The notes under the pieces: generated by a model | Told to the model about the DNA's origin: nothing | Databases searched by the model: none | What the model saw: the letters and a program-made list of their open reading frames with translations, nothing else | Position numbers and translations under genes: made by a program | Shown here: positions 11,757-21,700 of the stretch, in pieces | Layout of the letters: every line of letters starts with the position of its first letter | Position numbering within the stretch: the stretch's first letter is position 1 | Assembly: GCA_003254885.1 (NCBI GenBank) | Contig: QANT01009298.1 | Location: 1 to 41,818 of the forward strand | Direction: 5' to 3' | Length of the DNA: 41,818 nt | Source: Purshia tridentata | Taxonomy: Eukaryota; Streptophyta; Magnoliopsida; Rosales; Rosaceae

Positions 11757-12410
11757 CAGCAGACAGATGCTGCTCTGATCAAACAAGCAACTTTTGTATG
11801 TATATTTGATTAAACTAGCTAACTGCCTATACACACACATATCATGCTCTAGCTAACTGCTCTAACATTCTCTTCAAGGATTTCTTCTGATAAAGCTAGG
11901 CAGAGATAACAAAACATTACGTTGAATACAGGCAAAAAAACTCTGTAGAATTTTGGACAAAAAGGTTAAAGATAAAGAGGCTTACAGCTTTTTCTTAAAG
12001 ATTTTAAGCAGAATACGTGTACTTGAAGTTAGCTAGAGCATGCCATGGGAAAATTTGCCTCTACTGTTTTGTGAAATAGCTTAATTGCATATCTAACATC
12101 GTTTTATAGACTTCCTCTACATTTTATGGAGCACATTTGCACATTTTCTTTTTCTAAATTTCTTTCCTTGCATTGATGTAAAATTCTTAAATGAAGTTCA
12201 TTTTTATGTCCCTTCTGCATACATGACTTAAATTGGTGGATGAATTTTTGCCAGCTTCTTCTTACACCTTATTAATCTCAAACAAATAAAGTTTTGACAT
12301 TCAAATGTTTCTTTAGTGCACATTAAACAATATCTCTATACTTTTAAATTTAGTTGTCTTAAATTTGATTATTTATCTATACTAACAAGTGGCATTTTTC
12401 AAATTTCCAG

Positions 12411-12578
12411 CTAAGGACAAAAAAAAGTGCTCGGCAGAAGGAAGCAAACAAGTGTAGAAACCCTCTCTACCAAAAATCAAACAAGATAATAAATTCCCCT
12501 CCACAAGATACCCAAAAAGATGAGGAGCCCAGCAACACTCAAGAACAAACCATCAAAAACCCATTGACCAACCTGTGA
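12411..12578 (+). pseudogene. Exon-like block in the Helitron: possible C-terminal exon of a captured gene
   Basis: A splice-acceptor-like tract (caaatttccag, ending 12410) is followed by 55 open codons and a TGA at 12576-12578. The encoded tail is hydrophilic, rich in Lys, Gln, Asn and Pro (starting LRTKKSARQKEANKCRN), and looks like a disordered basic C terminus. The family is not recognised. It sits about 200 bp before the Helitron 3' hairpin, a common place for captured sequence to end. It might instead be chance. Confidence 0.35.
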
Positions 12579-12744
12579 ACACCCATCCACAATTTTTTTG
12601 AACAATGAGCAATTGAATATTTCAAATTTTTTGTAACATTGATGTCAGTGTTTACAAACATATTTACATTTGTGTGTGTATATATATATATTAAAACTGT
12701 TATCCTTCCATTTAATTTTATTAGGCCAACATTTTATAAATCTT

Positions 12745-12791
12745 CCGCACATTTTATTACACCCACTGCATTGTGCGGGCACAATTTCTAG
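12745..12791 (+). other. Helitron 3' terminal hairpin and CTAG end
   Basis: CCGCACA (12745-12751) pairs with TGTGCGG (12772-12778) around a 20-nt loop, followed 9 bp later by CTAG (12788-12791) and the host T. This is the termination signal for rolling-circle transposition in the Helitron family. Confidence 0.75.
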
Positions 12792-13444
12792 TACAAATCT
12801 AAAACTGCATAGTAATGCATGTTATTGATCCATTGTTATTTATTTTTTATATTTTTGTCAGTGGTGACTAAAATAAATTGTCAAAAAGTGGAATTGATTT
12901 ATTTTTAATATTAAAAGGTATTATTGATTATTTGTAAGGATAAATATCTATTTTGCTCTACAGACTATTAGACTTTATAACTTAGACTTTTAATTTGAAA
13001 AATTAAAGACTCTGATTTTAAAAGTTAAAGTCCTTAATTTTCTAAATTAAAAGTTTGGAGAGCAAATTGATACAAGTATAATAGTCTAAGTAACAAAATG
13101 ACTATTTACTCTATTTGTAACAAAATAATACATGATTAGAGAAAATTTTGTTTTATATATTAACGCAAGAAGAGCAAAGTAAAAATAATGTTTTGTAAAG
13201 AGGTTGACATTCACGGTGATTAAGGTGGAAAACCCTTTTTAATTTGTTTTTTTTATTTACGAAAACACTACATTGAAATTGTTTATTTTTGTCTTTTTTT
13301 TTTTTTTAGAATTTTCAAATTTTAAGATTAAAGAAAGCTTTAAACCCAAATATTGAAGAGCTGCAGCACATGATTATCAAAAATTGTATTAGTGGAATCT
13401 TTTCTACGAAAAGTAAGTGGAATCCAGATCTAAAACATATATAT
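12792..13444. other. AT-rich intergenic sequence
   Basis: AT-rich DNA with poly-T tracts and short inverted phrases (aatttgaaaaatt, about 12990-13050). No exon or defined element was seen. Confidence 0.55.
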
Positions 13445-13565
13445 ATAAGGAATGGCAGATGGCAAAGATCCCCGTGGGTACAGGGATCGGCGTGGTGGAG
13501 ACCCTGGAGTGCGAACTCAAAACTTCATAGAAAACAAAGTAGCGCCTCAACCGCTAGACCAGTTA
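13445..13565 (-). mobile_element. tRNA-derived SINE-like sequence
   Basis: On the minus strand a Pol III A-box-like TAGCGGTTGAGG (plus 13545-13556) is followed 26 nt later by a B-box-like GAGTTCGCACTCC (13506-13518). A tRNA-unrelated body follows, ending in an AT-rich tail near 13445. This layout is that of plant SINEs. There is no foldable acceptor stem or CCA-proximal pairing, so it is not a tRNA gene. Target duplications were not identified. Confidence 0.45.
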
Positions 13566-13619
13566 GTTCTTTTGAAGTTATTCTTCCATTTTATATATTT
13601 ATACTTATCAAATAATATA

Positions 13620-14010
13620 ATTAACCCTTAAACCCTAAACCCAATAGCATATACCCTAAACCTTATACCTTATACCTTATACCTTAACCATATATCCTAT
13701 CTTAAACCCTAAACCATAAATTCTAAACTCTGAACCCTTATAGCCTAAACAATATTCCTTATTCTAAACCCTAATTAACCTAAACCCTTAAATTTTGACC
13801 CTAAAGGCCTAAACCGTATACCCCCTAAATTATAAACTATCCCTAAAACCTAAACATTAAATTCTATTAATTACAATCTATACACTAAATCTATAATAGT
13901 ATATATGATATAGGGTATAGAATATATTAGTATAAATATATGGCATATGCTATAAAGTATATGACATATGGTTTAGAATATAAGGTATAAGGTTTAGAGG
14001 GTTTAGGGTA
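13620..14010. repeat. Degenerate telomere-like tract with inverted halves
   Basis: The left part (13620-13860) has many variants of CCCTAAA (aaccctaaaccc, accttatacctt, taaaccctaatt). The right part (about 13910-14010) has the opposite strand form (gggtatag, ggtttagagggtttaggg). The array is far too degenerate to be an active telomere. It resembles an old interstitial telomeric-like repeat or a transposon tract that mimics it. Confidence 0.5.
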
Positions 14011-14231
14011 TTTTCAATTAGTTTTTATATGAAATTTATTATATAAATTTTAAAGATATATATATATATTCAATTATCTAAATTAGTATCAAACCTATTT
14101 GTATTAAAGTTATAACCTATTTGTATCAAACCTATTTGATTATTAATTTAAATTAGTTTATGCTGTACGTTTACATGTTTATAAAGGTACAAATATTTTT
14201 ATATAGTAGTATCATATATGTTAAATTAGTT

Positions 14232-14268
<37 letters not shown>

Positions 14269-15338
14269 AAAGCATGTAATTATAGAAGAGTACTTTATTA
14301 ATAAGCCACAATTTATCATACTTTTTAGTTTTAAGCCACAACAAATATAGTTCTTTATTATTAAGCCACAAAATATATTTTTAAGCACCAAAAAAAAAAA
14401 ATTCAGCTATAAATATATTAAAAAAAAATTCTTAAGAAAAAAATTAAATAAAGTGTAATTCTACGAAATTATAAAGTGTTACTCTTGACATATGATGTTA
14501 GAATAAAAAAAAAATTAGACCAAAGTGTAACTCAATAAAAATTCAAAATTAAATTAACTCAATAAGAATTACATTTTAAAAATGAAAGAATTACACTTTA
14601 GAAGTGTAACTCTTGACAACTCAATAAGAGTTATACTTTAGAAATTGGTCTTTGCTTACTAAATACACACAATTTCATATTTTGTTCTTCTTAAAAGTTG
14701 AGAGATCAAAAAGAAAAGCGCAACAAAAAAGAGTAAAAAGGCATATAAAGCTAAGGCAAATACAAAGCACAGCAATTGAAATTTTCAAGCAAATAAAGGG
14801 CCCAGGAAAGGCTTTCTTGAATCCATTTGAAATGCTTGGATTCACTGAAAAGGGCCTGATCCTTTACTAGGCTTTTTGTTCTAGCTTGTCCAAGGCTTTT
14901 AATCTTGACCATTAAAAAAGATCCAATGGTTGAAATGGTGCTATATTTTATTAAACCAACTTATATTTATAATTTATCTAGCATTCAATATTGGGCTTTA
15001 ATGACCCATCCCCTCCCCATTGTCTCCTTTTGCTGTGCCATGGCTAATTGATCTGTCGTCACCATTTTGGTCCTTCCATGCTTCCTGTCCTCATTCCTGG
15101 TGCTATATATTTATCCACTACCCAATATTTAGCTTTAATGATTTATGAAAATGAAAATGGAAACTTCACCCCTCCCCTCCCCCATTGTTTTCCCTTGGTA
15201 TTCACTATCCTCCACTGTTCCATGGCAAATATGCATCAAAGCCCAGAAAGAAAATCAGAAATTCTTGGAGCTGATTTTCTGGCATCGGAAGGCCTGTATG
15301 AGTTTAGCCAAGCTAAGAGGGTGAGTCGGTGAGGTCGG
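14011..15338. other. AT-rich sequence with microsatellite and short duplications
   Basis: Contains an (AT)n run (about 14235-14264), three copies of taagccaca (14300-14370) and a set of gtgtaactc phrases in both orientations (14455-14640). A diverged direct duplication, 14985-15040 against 15121-15235, shares caatatt..gctttaatga, cccctccccattgt and gttccatggc or gtgccatggc. The open frames at 14652-14870 and 15048-15332 show no domain. Bases near 15240-15338 may belong to the interrupted minus-strand gene described at 17305-17436. Confidence 0.4.
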
Positions 15339-17304
15339 TGTAACACCCCGCACTTTTCAAAGTGGTTTTGAAAAGCTTTTTAAAGATTTTCGGGATTTTA
15401 ATTTGAAAGTAAAACGTTTTGGACGTTTTTCAATTTTAAAGTTTGACTTTTAAAAGGGGCAAAAATTGACTTTTTGTTCGGGAGGTCTTTTCGCATTGAC
15501 TTTGGGTTCGTTGGAAAGGTCTCGTCCTCACGAGTTCGTAGACACGTAGCACGCGTCGAATGGAGCTACGGTTTGAAAGTTACGGACGTGTGAAGAGAGG
15601 GGCAAGTTGGTAATTTTGAAAAGTGGGATTTTTAAATAGGGGGCACAGAACCCCAGAAATGACACAGCCATTTTCTCTCTCCTCTCTCCCGAAAATTCTC
15701 TCTCTCTCTCGCACGACACAGTCCAGCCGCGCCTTTCGCCGGCGCGTGGGGGCGCGTCCGGCGGCGGGCCGGCGTGGTCTTTACCTTCCCGTGCTCGCCG
15801 GCTCCCCCTCTTCCTTCCCATGGTGGCGGCTCCCCGTGGAACAGCCCAGAACGCGAAATCCGAGAGTGTACAGTCGGCGTCACCGTCGGCGATCTCTGTG
15901 TTTCCGGCGCCGACGAGGTTCAACGACCGCCCAGATCTTCTCCCCTCGTCGAACCCAGCCTGTTGGTGGGTTCGATTGCACCTTTGGACCGCCGTGGACG
16001 GCGGATCGGCGTTGGAGGTGCCGCCGGCTTTTCCGGCGAGTTTCGTCAGTTTTCGACCACTTTTGGCCGTCGACCCAGGTTCGAGTTTTGATCCCCTCGA
16101 TCTCCTCTACGTACCCATGTAGTTTGTTTTAGCTAAACACGATCTTCGTTTTTGACAGTTGACCGCCCGTTGACCGTCAGGGGACTCGCTGCGTGTGACG
16201 GTTCCAGCGACCGTTCCTTGGTTTTCGGCCTCGGGCCAACCACCCGAGCTTGTGGGTGAGTTTGGGTGAGTTTCTCGGACCCTTCGAGTGTGTTTTCCGG
16301 GGGCCGGGCAACCCCCGAGCGTGGTGGTTCCCGCCCGTTTTCTTGATTTTTGGCTTGTTTGTGAACCTGTCGTGAAACTTGTTTGGTTATTGGACTGTCT
16401 GGTCTTAACAGGTACGTGCGGCTTGGGAAATTGTATTCCCGATGCCGTTATGCTGCCGGATTTTAGAATCCGAGCAAAGGAGCCACGAAGGACACGAAAG
16501 GCAGTTCGGTCTTTTCACGCGGTCACAGTGAGTGAACCTAAGATCTTTTAATTCTCAGTTTAACTAGTTATTTCCTTGCTTTGTGTGCTTGCGTGACTGT
16601 TTGGTTACTGGTTACTAGTTAAGAGGGGTACGGAAATTAGGAATGGAATTTCCGAGTATTTAAAGGATTGATTGAGGACTAAGCAAGGATTTAGTGGTTT
16701 GTGGAGGACTGGTGAGTCCAGGTGGAGACTTCTGGTTAGGATTGGGATTCCCGGGGTTTTAAGATTATTGCTTTGAAAGGTAATAGTATGGATCTTGGGT
16801 TTGGAAACTGATTTTGAGAATTCAGTTTATTCTTGGTTAAAGGATTAGTGATCAGGTTAATGATCATGATTTATAATTTTAGGTTTGATTGGAATCTCGA
16901 GGTTTAAGTTGGTGCTCTGATTTGATTATTTTAATTGAGTTTATTTTGAGGTTTACAGTAGATTTCACTCACACGGGCTCTAGTGAGCTTACCGGGTTTG
17001 TGTGTAAACCCGGTGCACCTGTGGTTGGGTGCAGGGTTTTGGTTTTGCAGGTTGAGCAGGCTCAGGAGACAGTGGAGAGAAGACGAGGCAGTGGGACCAG
17101 CAGTAGTTTTAGAAAACTTATTTTACAGTTTGATTTTTATGTAAAAGTTTTACAGCTTATTTTTATAAACGCACTTTTGTAAAGTTACAGTTATTTCAGT
17201 AAATTATTTTATATTCATGGCTCACGGTTACAGAAAAAGGGCCCACAGGAAACAGTTGTCAGTTTTCAGCAGTTAGGCACGTGCCCGAGGGTCGGGGCGT
17301 GTCA
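15339..17304 (+). mobile_element. Solo LTR B (1,966 bp, same family as LTR A)
   Basis: It begins TGTAACACCCCGCAC and ends CGGGGCGTGTCA. Flanking 5-bp sequences GTCGG (15334-15338) and GTAGG (17305-17309) match at four of five bases, as expected for an aged target duplication. It shares with LTR A the box acgagttcgtagacacg, then gcgtc.aa.gga.ctacggtttg and ggacgtgtgaag (15529-15596). A TATA-like tttaaataggggg lies 293 bp from its start, followed by a CT-rich leader. There are no internal retrotransposon genes. The Arg/Pro-rich open frames at 15528-16132 on both strands are GC-rich LTR sequence. Confidence 0.8.
15631..15643 (+). promoter_or_regulatory. TATA-like element of LTR B
   Basis: TTTAAATAGGGGG lies about 290 bp into the LTR, just before a CT-rich leader (tctctctcc), a typical plant Pol II start context. 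Assigned from motif and position only. Confidence 0.35.
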
Positions 17305-17436
17305 GTAGGGGTGAGGTTTGGCTCGGGGAGTGCGAGCACAAATGGAAGGGAAGCGAGTGAAGGGCAATGGTGACTTTGTGCGAGTGCGGCAAAAAGAGGT
17401 TGAGAAGGTTGGACTAGATGGAGATGCGATCGCCAT
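17305..17436 (-). pseudogene. Start of a plastid-targeted protein gene, interrupted by LTR B
   Basis: The ATG at 17434-17436 has a good plant context (gacaATGGCG) and a CT/CA-rich leader upstream on the minus strand. The first 43 codons encode MAIASPSSPTFSTSFCRTRT and continue with many Ser, Thr, Pro, Arg and Lys and no Asp or Glu. An I-C-A-R sequence near residues 32-35 resembles a stromal cleavage site. This is classic chloroplast-transit-peptide composition. The frame runs with no stop straight into LTR B, so the exon is broken there. Beyond the LTR (below 15334) the frame continues about seven codons and then meets a TAG, so the rest of the gene is not recognised. The mature protein is unknown, and a chance frame cannot be excluded. 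Confidence 0.45.
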
Positions 17437-17771
17437 TGTCAGAGATCCTCTTGGGTGTGTGTGTGCAGTTGTTTTGCAGAAATGACAAAGTGAGTAAGTA
17501 GGTGAGTGCTAGAGGAGAGAAAGAGAGCTGACATCAGTATCACCTTTCTTCATTTGGGCTTTTAAAATAAAAGATAATGGCTTCAAAATAAACAAACTAA
17601 ATGCGATGGTTTAAGACTAAATACGGGAGTCATTTGTGGCTTAAGAGTAGTTTCTAATTATAGAATCTTATTAGTATTAGTGTATATATATATATATATA
17701 TATATATATGTTTATTTAGTTTATAAAAGCATAAGAGAGAATAGGAATTAAGATCACTAAAAATTAAAATT
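17437..17771. other. Possible divergent promoter region with (AT)n microsatellite
   Basis: On the minus strand 17437-17540 is a CT/CA-rich leader that fits a 5' UTR for the gene starting at 17436. Further out is an (AT)n run at about 17682-17709. No exon was seen. Confidence 0.35.
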
Positions 17772-18075
17772 TGAGTTAATTAAATAAATAGTTCACTTAT
17801 TATTCATTAAGTTTCGTTTTGGTCCACAAATTTTTTTAAGTGTCATATTGGTCTACAAATTGTTTGAAAGTTCCATTTTGGTCCAAATCGGGCAAAATTG
17901 GACAAATTTGCCCCTGAATTTCGTATCAATGAGTTGACTTTGAGGAACAAAATTGTCTATTTTAGATCAAAATAGAACAAAGAAACAATTACTAGACCAG
18001 TATAGAACTTAAAAAAATTTGTATATCAAAACGAGACATAACGTATAATAAGTGGACTATTTTTATAATTTCCTC
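17772..18075. mobile_element. Fold-back MITE between the disrupted gene and the acyl-CoA ligase
   Basis: The left arm (aatagttcacttattattca, cgttttggtccacaaatttt) is the imperfect inverted complement of the right arm (aaatttgtatatcaaaacga, acgtataataagtggactat). The centre is near 17920. No coding. The target duplication is not clear. Confidence 0.6.
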
Positions 18076-18832
18076 TTAAAATTTTTATTACATATTTAGA
18101 TATTGATACAAGAGTATGAAATACAACAGAAAGTAAGGCTTAGCACGCTGTACAATTGAACTTACTCTCTTATTTATACAAAACTGTGGTTCTTAGCCTT
18201 AGTTGAGTTCTGATTATTGTTCACATAAAGTAATAGGCTAAAAACCAAAATAAAGTTGTAGTATGTGAAGTGGTAGGCTGGAAACCAAAAATTTAAAATA
18301 GGAAAAAACTAGAAAAAAAAATCACATGATATGCATGCTAAATATAGTCAAAAGGTAAAAGTGGTATTAAAGGCAGAAAAGTCACTGTCAGTGGACCGGC
18401 CAGCTATGTATAAATGGGTTTATTTGGTATTTACTTAAAACTGAAAGCGTAATTGTCATGTGGAATCTTTCTTTTTTTTTTTTTATCAAGAAAGCTAATC
18501 GTCAGTTGCGTATAAGCTTGGCAGCCTCTGGCATGAATGTAATTTACATTTTTTCCTGCCATGAAAAGTGATTGGAAGAGGCCTTACAGAATAGATAATA
18601 ACTTATAATTTGGACGAAATCAAAATGTTCATTTTTTTTAATGTTCTGAAACGAAAGTCTCCTTAATTTAAATTTTGATAATTTAAAAAATATTTCCTTG
18701 TCGACCTTATCTCTTTTGCATCATCCTAAGAACTAATAAAGTAAAAAATACACACCAATTAAATACAATGAGAAAACTGATCTGAACACGCCAAACTTTC
18801 ACTGAGGAAGTGTGAGATTATTAGAGAAGAAA
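18076..18832 (+). other. Upstream region of the acyl-CoA ligase gene
   Basis: AT-rich, with a diverged direct repeat (aataggctaaaaaccaaaat near 18232 and gtaggctggaaaccaaaaat near 18272) and a poly-T run near 18472. No convincing TATA box can be assigned. The 5' UTR probably lies within the last 100 bp. An in-frame GTG at 18812 precedes the ATG but is not a plausible plant start. Confidence 0.4.
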
Positions 18833-20497
18833 ATGGAAGAGCTGAAGCCAACCCCTGCAAACTCCTCTCCTCTAACCCCCATCGGCTTCCTAGAAAGAGC
18901 CGCCACCGTCTACGGCGACTGTCCTTCTATTATTTACGAAAACACTACCTACACGTGGACGCAGACCTACCGTCGATGCCTCCGCGTGGCTTCCTCCATT
19001 TCATCACTCGGCATCAAGAGGGGCCACGTGGTGTCTGTTCTGGCCCCCAACATCCCCGCTATGTACGAGCTCCACTTCGCCGTCCCCATGTCAGGTGCGA
19101 TTCTCAACACCATCAACACCCGCCTCGACACCCACACCGTTTCCGTGCTCCTGCGCCATAGCGAATCAAAACTCGTCTTTGTCGACCACGTGTCGCACGC
19201 TCTCGTCCTCGGAGCCATCTCTCTCTTCCCGTTCCCACCCAACACCCCAACCCCTCTCCTCGTCCTCATTGCCGACGATCCAGCTGCTCCGACACCATCA
19301 TCGTCGCCCGATTTCGTTTGCCGGTACGAAGACATGGTGGAGACAGGCGATCCTGACTTCAAGTGGGCCCTACCAGAGAACGAGTGGGACCCAATGATAT
19401 TAAACTACACTTCCGGAACGACGTCGTCTCCCAAGGGGGTGGTTCACTGCCACAGAGGGATTTTCATCGTCACCGTGAATTCTCTGATCGACTGGGCCGT
19501 GCCCGAACAGCCAATCTACTTGTGGACACTACCGATGTTCCACGCGAACGGGTGGAGCTTTCCGTGGGGGATAGCGGCCTTGGGTGGGACCAACATCTGC
19601 CTTCGCAAATTCGACGCGCCAATCATACACAACTTGATCACAAGACACCATGTTACCCACATGTGTGGAGCCCCCGTGGTCCTCAACATGCTGACGAATT
19701 CACCCACCAACGAACCGCTAAAGAAATCGGTTCATATCCTGACCGCCGGAGCTCCGCCCCCTGCGGCGGTGCTGCTGCGGACCGAGTCGCTGGGCTTCGT
19801 AGTGAGTCACGGGTACGGGTTGACCGAAACGGCAGGGCTGGTGGTGTCGTGCGCGTGGAAGCAGGAGTGGAACCGGTTGCCTGCGGCGGAGAGGGCAAGG
19901 CTAAAGGCGAGGCAAGGGGTGAGGACGGTGGCGATGACGCAGATCGACGTGGTGGACCCCGAGTCAGGAGTCGGCGTGAAGCGCGATGGGTTGGCATTGG
20001 GTGAGGTGGTTTTGAGAGGTGGGTGTGTGATGCTTGGGTATTTAAAGGACCCAGAAACCACAGCGAAATGTCTGAGACAAAATGGGTGGTTTTATACGGG
20101 GGATGTAGGGGTGATGCACGAAGATGGGTATCTTGAGATTAAGGATCGATCCAAGGATGTGATTATAAGTGGAGGAGAGAATTTGAGCAGCGTGGAGGTT
20201 GAGTCGGTGCTGTATACCCACCCAGCAATCAATGAAGCGGCTGTGGTGGCCCGACCAGATGAGTTTTGGGGGGAGACGCCGTGTGCGTTTGTGAGCTTGA
20301 AAGAAGGATTGTCTACGAAGAAGCCGACAGAGAAGGATGTGATGGAGTACTGCAGGGATAAGCTGCCGCATTTCATGGTGCCCAAGACGGTGGTGTTCAA
20401 GGAGGAGCTACCCAAGACTTCCACCGGGAAGATTCAGAAGTTCCTGCTGAGGGAGATTGCCAAAGGTTTGGGTCCGTTCAGGCTGAGTCGGATGTAA
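18833..20497 (+). CDS. Peroxisomal acyl-activating enzyme (AMP-forming acyl-CoA ligase, AAE1/BZO1-like)
   Basis: A 554-residue, intronless, uninterrupted frame of the adenylate-forming (AMP-binding) superfamily. It should activate a carboxylic acid with ATP to an acyl-adenylate and transfer it to CoA. Visible motifs: phosphate-binding loop YTSGTTSSPKG (192-202), YGLTE (328-332), YTGD (421-424), the hinge segment IKDRSKDVIISGGEN ending near 450, and the catalytic lysine of STGKIQKF (K533). The C-terminal SRM is a plant type-1 peroxisomal targeting signal, so a peroxisomal matrix location is expected. Opening with MEELKPTPANSSPLTP fits plant clade VI acyl-activating enzymes, which include short- and branched-chain, benzoate and cinnamate ligases. 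The substrate cannot be read from the sequence. ATG 18833 is chosen because relatives begin at this MEELK. The GC-rich frame stands out from its AT-rich surroundings. This is the only clearly intact gene here. Confidence 0.95.
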   Translation: MEELKPTPANSSPLTPIGFLERAATVYGDCPSIIYENTTYTWTQTYRRCLRVASSISSLGIKRGHVVSVLAPNIPAMYELHFAVPMSGAILNTINTRLDTHTVSVLLRHSESKLVFVDHVSHALVLGAISLFPFPPNTPTPLLVLIADDPAAPTPSSSPDFVCRYEDMVETGDPDFKWALPENEWDPMILNYTSGTTSSPKGVVHCHRGIFIVTVNSLIDWAVPEQPIYLWTLPMFHANGWSFPWGIAALGGTNICLRKFDAPIIHNLITRHHVTHMCGAPVVLNMLTNSPTNEPLKKSVHILTAGAPPPAAVLLRTESLGFVVSHGYGLTETAGLVVSCAWKQEWNRLPAAERARLKARQGVRTVAMTQIDVVDPESGVGVKRDGLALGEVVLRGGCVMLGYLKDPETTAKCLRQNGWFYTGDVGVMHEDGYLEIKDRSKDVIISGGENLSSVEVESVLYTHPAINEAAVVARPDEFWGETPCAFVSLKEGLSTKKPTEKDVMEYCRDKLPHFMVPKTVVFKEELPKTSTGKIQKFLLREIAKGLGPFRLSRM

Positions 20498-20966
20498 AAT
20501 TTAGTGGTCGGTCAAATTAATTAGGGATTGTAAGGGGAAAAAAAATTAAGAAAAAAGAAGACACGGTGGAAACGTATTATTGTGCGTTTTCTTGGATGCC
20601 TTCATTTTTCAACAGGCCGTGTAATAGAAAATGCATGCAATTTAATTCTAAAAATAATTGATGGGACATGCGTATCTAGATGTTAAATATATAAATTTGA
20701 ATATTATTTTTCATATATTTAGTTTGGTTCAAAAAATTGACGGCTCTAAATTATGAAAATCGAGATTGGAATCTACATTTCCTATTCAGTCCTGCTATTG
20801 TTGTCTTGGTTATGGTTCGTTTGGTATCAGTAGCATCGATTTCAAGGAAGCTCTCGATTTTTCGATCAAACCGATCTAGCTTTACGTATCTCTTCCAGCA
20901 TAAGGATGAATTGATATAATTAAGGCTTATTCATAAATTTTTCTATTAAATACATATATTTTCTAC
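20498..20966 (+). other. 3' flank of the acyl-CoA ligase gene
   Basis: AT-rich sequence that should contain the 3' UTR. Possible polyadenylation-type signals lie around 20623-20665 (aatagaaaatg, aaaaataatt). No further exon was seen. The 60-codon frame at 20737-20919 has no recognisable domain. Confidence 0.45.
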
Positions 20967-21600
20967 TTTGTTGTCACACTCCAAAAAGAAACCTACTAAT
21001 TTCGAGTGAAGTGTGATTTACGTCATAATCGTAGAATAATAGAAATTATTATTTACACTATTAAGATGTGAAAAATAAAATAAAATAATTTAATTTAATT
21101 TAATAAAGTGATTAAGATGATTGCAAAAATAAATTTATTTAGTAAACTATTGTTTTAGGAGTATTATATCTAGTATTCATCTATTTTATCACAATTTGTT
21201 GCTAAAAAAAAAACACAATACTCCAGCAAGACCTTTAGAGCTCACTTGAATAATCCACCTCATCAGACATATTTTCACAACCTGCACAATCTATCAGGGT
21301 GTGAGCTTTCAAGGCTCAGTAGGGTATGTTGATCCCTCAAGGCCAGTTACTACAGTTAATCAATATTTCAATGTAAGAGAATAAAAGAAAACAAATAGAT
21401 TAGTAGGTGTAAAATAATAGGAAAATGCATGTACTCACTCTTTATCTATTCCCGTTGATAGACACACATGACAAACAGGCCTACATGTCCCATACCGTGC
21501 ATCTTCCAATTGTGGCCCCCAATGTCCCGTGTGTAAGTCAACGCCCGTCCATCCCTTAACCCCAATTATATATATATTTTTGATTATTTCCATAATTTAT

Positions 21601-21700
21601 GAGATCACCAGGTACATCTCCATTTCTCCTTGGTGTCTCCATTAAATCACGGGACCATCAGGTACATCTCTCTTTCTCCTTGGTGTCCCAATTAACCATT
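21601..21700. repeat. 50-bp direct duplication inside LTR C
   Basis: Copies at 21601-21650 and 21651-21700 share caggtacatctc and tttctccttggtgtc with a few differences. Confidence 0.75.

Larger units (their letters stand above)
7583..12791 (+). mobile_element. Non-autonomous Helitron carrying captured exon fragments
   Basis: The 5' end is TC followed by an AT-rich start with ACTAAAAGAGG, which resembles plant Helitron 5' ends. The 3' end is CTAG, preceded by a GC-rich hairpin (CCGCACA/TGTGCGG, 12745-12778) 9 bp upstream of the CTAG, 13 bp before the last base. The element sits exactly between A (7582) and T (12792), the Helitron insertion preference, and has no target duplication. There is no Rep/helicase coding in 5.2 kb, so it depends on partners elsewhere. 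It carries a GC-rich 5' segment (about 7800-8195), an RRM exon (8438-8559), an exon-like C-terminal block (12411-12578), a mini-CACTA (11586-11756) and several local duplications. The 3' end is the strongest evidence; the exact 5' base is less certain. Confidence 0.72.

Noticed and set aside
13500..13565. tRNA gene on the minus strand
   Set aside because: A- and B-box-like sequences are present, but no acceptor stem or complete cloverleaf can be formed; a SINE fits better.
14652..14870. Lys/Arg-rich 72-codon frame as a small gene
   Set aside because: No leader, splice or domain evidence; AT-rich, A-rich sequence readily gives Lys-rich frames.
15528..16132. Open frames of 131 to 169 codons on both strands
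   Set aside because: They are GC-rich leader sequence of LTR B; the minus-strand frame only echoes the box shared with LTR A.
18812..18832. Seven-codon N-terminal extension of the acyl-CoA ligase
   Set aside because: The upstream start is GTG; the family begins at the ATG-MEELK at 18833.
18955..20424. Other frames overlapping the acyl-CoA ligase
   Set aside because: They are shadows of the GC-rich coding frame and contain no domain.
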